Assembly: GCF_000002075.1 (NCBI RefSeq)
Contig: NW_004797457.1
Coordinates: forward strand, 955,324 to 1,007,203
Source: Aplysia californica
Taxonomy: Eukaryota > Mollusca > Gastropoda > Aplysiida > Aplysiidae
Reading direction: 5' to 3'
DNA: 51,880 nt
Within the stretch, counting starts at the first letter, position 1, and each line of letters starts with the position of its first letter. Positions 45,672 to 51,880 of the stretch are shown here, piece by piece. The notes beneath the pieces were generated by a model, which did not search any database, had not been told where the DNA came from, and worked only from the letters and a program-made list of their open reading frames with translations. The position numbers and the translations under genes are program-made.

Positions 45672-46671
45672 AAGCCTGTCCATTTGCCTTGCTTTTGATG
45701 GAAAAATATCCATTTATCTCAAGATATAGGCCATTGAAGGACGTGGGTTCGCCTAATTTCAAAGGTAAGATTAGCGAGAAAATGGCCACCAAAGTTGAGT
45801 TATAATTTCCTTAGCTTGAAACTTTGCACTACTCGACTAGGTCTAGCATAGAGCAATGAATATCGATACCGATTTCAATAGTCGGTATCAATGTTTTGTT
45901 TTATCAACAGAACTAGCCTACTACAAAACGCGCAAAAAAATTTCACTTGTTTTTAACAAGGCAAGGGGGGTTTTAAGGGCTAAAAAAACTTGGGGGGGGG
46001 GGGGGGTTCAGGGGGGCAATTTGACCATGATTTGATGTTTTGCAATTAGATTTGATAGGCTATTTCTCCATAGGCCTATCGGCACACGCATCAAAAAGTA
46101 ATTGTTAAGAACCAGAAGTAATCGTCGGAGGGGTCAAAACTAGTATCCTCAAACGGGACCGCAATTGTTCTGGTGTGCCCAATTCAGTAGGCTTAGGCCT
46201 ATTGTTTGCTGTTTGTCAGTCTAGCCATCACTATTGACTATCAAGTGTAGGTACCAGAAACTAAATTTTCAAAGTAGCTACATGCCAAATGTATCTGTTC
46301 CATATGAAAGGCCTATATATATCCCCCGAGCATTTTGATGCCATTCTTTAACCTATCAGTCAATTTATTTTTTAAGATTATGGTAGTTTAAAATTTGATC
46401 AAATTTGTTAAGTCTCTCACTGGCTGCAACCCCATGTTTGACAAATAATAAAAGAGTACCAAGTACACTAAACATCTCCACATTAACAGAGTACAATCAC
46501 TATAACATGATCATGGAGCTTAATTTTTTTCAAGATTGTGAGATCATTGCAAATCAGTATTTTATCACATCAAACACGATGATCTGTTGTTATTTCTACA
46601 AAAACACCGGCCGGCGCACCGGTACTATATTGTTGTGTACCGAGTGCACCCCGCATGGGGGGTCACATGCT

Positions 46672-46950
46672 TTCCGAGCTTCGCGGAAGAATTGATGAAA
46701 AATTCAAAGCTGATTATTTTACTCTAATAGGAAATGAACTGATCTTTTTATTGATAACTTTTTCAAGCCGGCATTTTACCTATATCGTGTTAAAAAAGAT
46801 CTTTGAAAATTTTGACGGTATTTTTAAAGGCTTTGTACACCAAAGGCCAAAAATATACCACGGGAAAGCCCGTTCAAAGCTCTATAGTATAGTTATTCGC
46901 CAATGGAAAGACGGTATTTCATCATCCATCTTTCCGCGAAGCATTTGAAT
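46672..46950. mobile_element. Possible MITE with GCTTCGCGGAA ends
   Basis: GCTTCGCGGAA near 46677 and its complement TTCCGCGAAGC near 46933 face each other across about 250 bp of A/T-rich sequence. Beyond the 11-bp arms the similarity is weak (a TTCATCA/TGATGAA pair). No target duplication was confirmed. Confidence 0.35.
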
Positions 46951-47501
46951 GCATGTGTATCAATTTTTTAACAGGTTGACCACACATTCCGACCGCGAGG
47001 TGCTTCATTTTCCACGGCGATTCTAATAATCAGACATTTCATAAAAACAACTTACATCATTGTAGCCTACCGAGGAAAAGCTGAACTTTAACATTACAAG
47101 GTGTACAGCATTTTATGTTTTCTAGAGATTTCACCGATACCACGCGCTCAGAAGGCCGCAACTGTGTTTACGCTACCCATTAAGTACGGCAAGCCTCTTC
47201 CAATAAAAATCAGACACTGTTCACTGTCATTGAACATTCTGCACACACCAGGAAAGGAATAGTGAACCAGTCGCACCACTAGATCTACTATGATACCTGT
47301 TGGCCTCTGTTTATTGCGACAGGGTGACGCTTTGACAACACGGCCTTAATAGCGACAGTGAACACCGAGCTCTTTTAAAGTTGATGATTAGAACCTAACA
47401 TCATCTAGACCTAGCATTTCCCGCTTTGCTTCCCAGCGTGGTGGTCCTAGGCCCAAGGCCTAGTTATCTAATCTCCGCCTAACAAGAAAGGCTTTCTACA
47501 G

Positions 47502-47673
47502 CAGGCATTCAAATCTTACGACGAATTTGACAAAGCTTTTGCTAAATTTAAAGATGAAAATGTTGTTGCCTTTAGGAAGAAATCATCTGAAACAGTTAAG
47601 AAAGCGAACTTAAGAGTGTGTGGCAAAGGGTACTGTCAATTGCCACCGAGTAAATTGGAGCTCTTTTGCGTTG
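47502..47673 (+). pseudogene. Exon-like fragment resembling a ZSWIM/MULE-type N-terminus
   Basis: Between an acceptor TTTCTACAG (to 47501) and a donor G|GTGAGT (47674) one frame is open for 57 codons. It reads QAFKSYDEFDKAFAKFKDEN, VVAFRKKSSETVKKANLRVC, then GKGYCQLPPSKLELFCVG. The order 'FxSYDEFxxA..F..EN.V.FRKKSS.TV..AN' recalls the N-terminal region of ZSWIM-like proteins and SWIM-bearing MULE transposases. That is from memory of the family, not from a search. It lies antisense in the CELF 5'UTR intron, and no partner exon was found, so it may be a transposon remnant or an isolated exon. Confidence 0.4.
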
Positions 47674-48217
47674 GTGAGTAGATCTAGCTTATTGTGCTCG
47701 AGTGATCGGTGTTGTGCGTTCGCCTCTCTGTCCCTCTGTGTGTGTGTGTCTTTTCCGGACCCCGTCCCCCAATATAATGGGAATTTCAGCTTGAGTTTGT
47801 GTGCGTTTGTGACCTTCTACTTCTAGAATTGCCTGTGTTGGTTCTACACCAAAGTGTAGGCTAAGGCTAGCCTAGATCTAGGACTACGTTTCATTGAAAA
47901 CACGCCAAGTTGGTGTACCGAAGCTCTAGACTAGATGCTCGTCCAATGAAATTAGTTGAGAACAAATTGACCCATTAGACACACATTATATATAGTAATA
48001 CAGTCTAATGCTAAATAGTGTTTTCAGACTTGACACCGCTTCACTCGGTGGCAATTGATTGACGCTACCGTGGCAAAAATCTACAAAGACTTTCTGTACA
48101 GTTATTAGTAGAGTTGACTTTATCTGTACACAATGATTATGATCAAGAAAGCCCAAATATTGAGGCAACAAAACATCAGCGGCAACAAAAAAAAGCTGCG
48201 ACTGCCTTTATTAGTTA

Positions 48218-48380
48218 GGTGTGTCAGGAGACTTCCGTAACGAGCGACCACTATGAGACAGAGAGTAGAATTGAGGGCTAGGGGTAGGGGTAGATCTAGG
48301 GGTAGGGGTAGGGTTGGAAGCCTCTGCTTTATTGTGTTTGATGGGGAGGTCGCTTGTTACGGAAGTCCTTCCGGTGTGTG
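48218..48380. mobile_element. Hairpin MITE with (C)TAGGGG core
   Basis: Arms GACTTCCGTAACGAGCGACC (48230-48249) and its complement with one mismatch (48348-48367) enclose a core of TAGGGG units (about 48275-48318). GGTGTGTC (48218-48225) and GGTGTGTG (48373-48380) could be an 8-bp target duplication, but the right one merges with a TG microsatellite. It is built like the element at 3095-3248. Confidence 0.6.
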
Positions 48381-48451
48381 TGTGTGCGCGCGCGTGCATA
48401 TGGCCCCAACCATGAGCGGTGTGCGTGTGTATTTGTGTGTGTGTGTGTGAG
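48374..48451. repeat. (TG)n microsatellite blocks
   Basis: Two interrupted TG/CG runs. Confidence 0.9.
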
Positions 48452-48494
48452 AAAGGGTGTGTTTTCGTGTTTTCTTTCTTTTTAACTTCTTTTT

Positions 48495-48617
48495 TTGTCA
48501 CAGACTCGCTCTGTCGCAATAAACGCTGCATTAATTGTCACAGAGTCACTCTGTCGCAATTAACGCCGCTTAAGTCTTAAGTTGTCACAGCGTCACTCTT
48601 GTCGCAATTAACAGTGC
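48495..48617. repeat. Three diverged tandem units, 36-47 bp
   Basis: Each unit starts TTGTCACAG and continues with a TCACTCT-GTCGCAAT-AAC block. Units start at 48495, 48535 and 48582. The middle unit contains the near-palindrome ACAGAGTCACTCTGT. Confidence 0.85.
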
Positions 48618-48691
48618 TACCATTAAGATTTGCATAAATCCAGTTTGTTTTTTCTTTCAGAAATACTGAGAAATAGATTCTAGGCCGGCTT

Positions 48692-48982
48692 AGATTTAGG
48701 GCGCTTTTTCGGTAGTTCCCACCCCCCTTATCTTATTTGATAGAGCCTGACCTACATCTAGATCTATATACGTTTGATTCGCGGCAAGCTAAGATGTCAA
48801 ACCTAACAACTGCAAAACATTAAATTGTGGTAAAATTCAGGGGGGCATGCCCCCCTGAAACCCCCCACCTTGTCTGTATTAGGTCAGGGGGGCAAGCCCC
48901 CCTGAAACCCCCCTACTCTTGGGACCAAAACCGGCGAATAACAAATGCGGGGTGGGAACTACCGAAAAAGCGCCAGATTTTC
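48692..48982. mobile_element. 275-bp MITE with GGCGCTTTTTCGGTAGTTCC ends
   Basis: The inverted ends (48700-48725 and 48950-48974) match over about 25 bp. The interior has GGGGGGCATGCCCCCC-type palindromes, repeated twice. The flanking octamers AGATTTAG and AGATTTTC are similar, as expected for a worn 8-bp duplication. A truncated relative lies at 2715-2845. Confidence 0.72.
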
Positions 48983-49752
48983 TACCAATAGATCTAATCT
49001 AGATCTAGATTTCTAGATCTAGAGAGTCTGGGCCAACATTAGATTTAGAGTCTACTTCAGGATGATCATTCATTCATTGGGTACCCTGCTATTCATTCAT
49101 TGCCAACCAACAAGCACAATAAAATGAAGCCAATGAAGGAAAGGTCCTAACTGACCGAACATCCTAATTAGGATTTAGGAAACAAAAATGGTTTTCTGTA
49201 AAACTGCACCAGGATCACGAGTTAGATTAGCAGCCTTAACTAACCGATCTAGAATCTGGATACCATTAAAAAGAAACTGTTCAATACAAATTGTACAAAA
49301 TCTAGAGTCTATACCATACCACAGACTAGAGAGTCTACTTCTAAGACGTACAGCGTCACAAGCGATCCCATGAGCAAGGCTACACCAAGGCTCAACTCAT
49401 TAGGCCTACACACAAGACTTGTGATTGTGCTTGTGTAAACGAAAACCATACAAACTAAACGATCTAGACTTTACAGAGCAAATAAATAAACATTCCTACT
49501 TTACACATCTTAACTGTAAAACAAAGAAACATTGAATCGGTCTGAAACACTAATGAATACACCTCTAAGACACGTGCTTTTTCATTTCATTGGAGATCTC
49601 GGTCAAACCAGAGCTCTTTCTTCAAAATTTTCGAACGTTGTTGGGCATATAATTAGCACATGCATTGACACAAGACAAACAATTGATTTGCAACTGAACA
49701 AACAAAAAGTATAGTTTTGCATATATAAACTAGACACATACAAGAAACCTAC

Positions 49753-49860
49753 CTATCTTCCACGTGTAAACAAAGGACGTACAAGACACCACAAACATAC
49801 ACTGAACGCAACGAAAATGGCGGACGGTAGTGTGCGTGTGTGTGTACGATGATTCCCCCA
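49753..49860 (-). promoter_or_regulatory. Probable first exon/promoter region of CELF
   Basis: On the minus strand an exon end GAAGATAG|GTAGGT is a fair donor (exon edge 49753) and could splice to the acceptor at 44692. The area holds an E-box CACGTG (49761-49766) and an AAAATGGCGGAC motif (about 49813-49824) of the YY1 type found close to animal start sites. The start site itself is inferred. The motif lies on the plus strand, so a divergent plus-strand transcript is also possible. Confidence 0.4.
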
Positions 49861-51140
49861 CAATCCTTTTAGGTTGCCAGGAATGTGAAGCGCTACACTG
49901 CAGAATAAAGGCTAGTACGGTGAATAACCAGACTTAAGCGTAGCCTAGCCTACGGCTGAAACAATGCTTCTGACAGCGCAATTAATCGTAAAAAGGATGC
50001 TGCTATAGACATTATTTTGTTAATACAATAGTTTGAGAGCTCTCTTCAAATCTACATCTATTTATCATCTTTCAGTTTGTTTCCTTTTAAACTTCTGACC
50101 CATCTAGATCTAGGCTATGTGCCGGATAAAAGACCGATAGGCTATTTTCAAAGACCCGAGTGCCGATTCTTAGCCTTGGCTATTCATAATCATAAGTCTA
50201 GCCCAGTCCATGTAACAAAGTAATTGTAAATCGTGATCAGACTGGAATCAAAACATGTTTTTTAAAAGATACCGCCAAAAATTGTTTTTCCATCTGATTT
50301 AATAGTTACTTGTGGGCTCATAGAGTCTACAGTGGTAGGCTAGCTTACGCGTTATTGAAGCCTGCTTTGGTGAAAAACAGGACACATAAATTAGTAAAGT
50401 TCTGCCAACTTGGCAACCCAGCATTGCGTGACCGGCACCGAGAACGAGACCCACGTGCTTATTCTGTTTCTGAGCGCTGTGCTGTCCGCTACCGCCTCCC
50501 GCTTGCCGCATTCTGGCTGGGTTTTTTTACTTTGCCTACCTTGTTTCAGTCGTTGGCTATTTTCTTCAAGGCTGATCGAAAGAATTCTATTTCGAGACGT
50601 TTTACTTTCCCAATACTTTATTTTTTTAAGTACCCGGTACTTTTCAGATTTTTCTTTTTCTTTCTAAATTCGGGAGGGGGAGGGAGGGAGGGAGATCTAT
50701 TATATTGTAATGATTGAAAAGATATTATTATTTATATTATATAGATCTAGATTCTATACCTGTATTATGTACTCATACGTACACGCTTATTATTATTATA
50801 GGCTATCGGCCTAATTGATACATACCGTGCAGCTCGGGGGATGTGTACATTAATTGTTAATTCCGATGCGCGCAAATTATTCAGTTTAATATTTTGTACC
50901 CACATTTGTTTTTAATTTTATCATGGACACACTTACGTGAAACTTTAGTGGATAAGGAAAGTGAAGGCAGTGGAAACATTGTGTCGAGAAGAATATCACA
51001 AGTGACTAAATTCAACAATCCCATGAATGGACTAAAGTGCTCAACTCCAATTAAAATGCACTGGCTCAGAATGTTTTACGATAGAATAATAACGATAAAT
51101 AAAGTAGGCCTACATTGTGTTCTATTATTTTTTATATATA
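49861..51140. other. Region upstream of CELF, no supported gene
   Basis: A/T-rich with short GGGAGGGAGGG runs near 50680 and AGATCT words. The open frames (for example 135 codons at 50310-50717) lack recognisable domains and have mixed composition. Confidence 0.4.
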
Positions 51141-51142
51141 GA

Positions 51143-51695
51143 TTATATTTTTTTTGTACAGCGCATATTGCCACTCAGTACATGTAGTAAGCTCTATGCG
51201 CTTTGCAACCAACATAATATTACCTAAGCAGATCCGTGGGTGGTTGGCGGGTGCTCTGGTGTGGTTTGCTTCTTCTTTCCTACCAAGCATCTGTATCATC
51301 TTTATCTCCCCTCCTTCTTTTTTATGTTCGTTACTCTCTTGTAACACCTCTAATGGTCGGCACTTATATGACATTATTGTGTTGCAAGTGCTGTTAAACA
51401 CTTACTAAAAATTATTTTTTTATAAGCAGATCCTTAAACATTCAGAAACATTCTCGGTTTAGCCGGAAGTATACGGTGCAAGCAGTCGCGATTAAGCACT
51501 CAACAACTGACAAACTGACAAGATATTTCGCTGTTTGTAAAGCCGGGAACCCATTCTCATCTGGGTTAAGTAAGGCAAATTCATGTAATGTGCCTTTTTC
51601 CCAAGGACACATCGTTGGGTCCCTGACGCGGTTCGAACCCACAACCTTTCGGCTACGAGCCCAACAGACTAACCAATAGACCACCCGACGCCGCC
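51143..51695 (-). mobile_element. tRNA-headed SINE (family T), split by a family S insertion
   Basis: The head lies at about 51695 with an A box TGGTCTATTGG (51683-51673) and a B box GGGTTCGAACC (near 51640-51630). A CCTTGGGAAAAAGGCA / CCCAGATGAGAATGGG body follows. The tail AAGCGCATAGAGC... lies at about 51213-51143, beyond the inserted element. The length without the insert is about 360 bp, like the copy at 17125-17484. Confidence 0.7.
51225..51433 (+). mobile_element. Family S element inserted in a SINE, 11-bp target duplication
   Basis: The element (51236-51422, 187 bp) starts GTGGGTGGTTGGCGGGTGCT and ends GTTGCAAGTGC then an A/T tail. It is flanked by TAAGCAGATCC on both sides (51225-51235 and 51423-51433). 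It interrupts the older tRNA-SINE. Confidence 0.88.
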
Positions 51696-51842
51696 ACAAT
51701 CTATACATGTACATGTACTGGAAGTGCATTAAATACCAACAAGATCGTTTCAAAAGAAAAAGCAACCCCACAAAAGAATATTATATCAACAAAGCTTAAC
51801 ACAAATACAAATGTACACACATAAACAGCCACCCAAGCGGGG

Positions 51843-51845
<3 letters not shown>

Positions 51846-51880
<35 letters not shown>
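51846..51880. repeat. (TC)n microsatellite at the window end
   Basis: A pure TC run that continues to the last base of the window. Confidence 0.97.

Larger units (their letters stand above)
45373..45830 (+). repeat. Interspersed repeat family D, copy 3 (split by a family S insertion)
   Basis: The left part 45373-45442 matches 39435-39360 inverted. The right part 45672-45830 continues the same order (AAGCCTGTCCATTTGCCTTG onward) after the inserted element. Removing the insert restores collinearity. Confidence 0.7.
44695..49752 (-). other. CELF 5'UTR intron (about 5 kb)
   Basis: Runs from the ATG exon acceptor to the inferred first exon. It holds repeat D copy 3 with a nested family S element, an inverted-repeat element at 46.7 kb, an exon-like fragment on the other strand (47502-47673), two MITEs and a tandem repeat (48.2-49.0 kb). 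Confidence 0.45.

Noticed and set aside
49813-49850. 11-codon plus-strand frame starting in ATGGCGGAC
   Set aside because: The ATGGCGG string is better explained as a YY1-type promoter motif; no following exon continues it.
50310-50717. 135-codon plus-strand open frame
   Set aside because: Low-complexity, pyrimidine-driven composition and no domain.

Overview
This is a piece of a eukaryotic, intron-rich, A/T-rich nuclear genome and looks like a gastropod mollusc. The basis is inference: animal-type gene structures, tRNA-headed SINEs of the kind common in molluscs, and many copies of AGATCT/TCTAGA and TAGGCCTA words. There is no bacterial, phage or CRISPR content. Three protein genes can be supported.

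Left edge (1-2000): the 5' end of an unrecognised minus-strand gene (coding exons 1069-1134 and 87-401, running off the window) is head-to-head with TMEM258. The region between them (1135-1998) should hold both promoters. TMEM258 (plus strand) is complete: the start codon is the last three bases of exon 1 (1999-2001), followed by exons 4479-4591 and 5477-5603, giving 80 aa. Its second intron has a textbook U12-type donor. A downstream 3'UTR exon near 11535 is possible.

5.8-18.9 kb: intergenic or UTR-intron DNA built largely from decayed mobile elements. These are two pogo/Tigger-type DNA transposons, small inverted-repeat elements (MITEs), a 5'-truncated LINE with a C-terminal RNase H domain, tRNA-headed SINEs, and a perfect 24-bp hairpin.

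About 19-49.8 kb: one large minus-strand gene, a CELF (CUGBP/ETR-3/Bruno-like) RNA-binding protein. It has 14 constitutive-looking coding exons (44687 down to 24289, 467 aa) plus one convincing in-frame 72-nt cassette exon (491 aa with it). Three RRMs flank a Gly/Asn/Met-rich linker encoded by a run of phase-1 symmetric exons. The stop is followed by a long A/U-rich 3'UTR, and the 5'UTR probably begins near 49.75-49.85 kb, more than 5 kb upstream of the ATG exon. Its introns hold SINE copies and other repeats.

45-52 kb: more repeats, including nested insertions with clear target-site duplications, two hairpin MITEs, and one exon-like fragment that resembles a ZSWIM/MULE-type N-terminus.

The most notable structure is a retroposon network. 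A ~500-bp tRNA-SINE, a ~180-bp tRNA-less short element (six copies) and the LINE fragment share the same 3' tail, which suggests the LINE mobilised both. The two expressed genes with known roles act in different places: TMEM258 in the ER oligosaccharyltransferase, CELF in mRNA splicing, decay and translation. I see no novel multi-gene system here.
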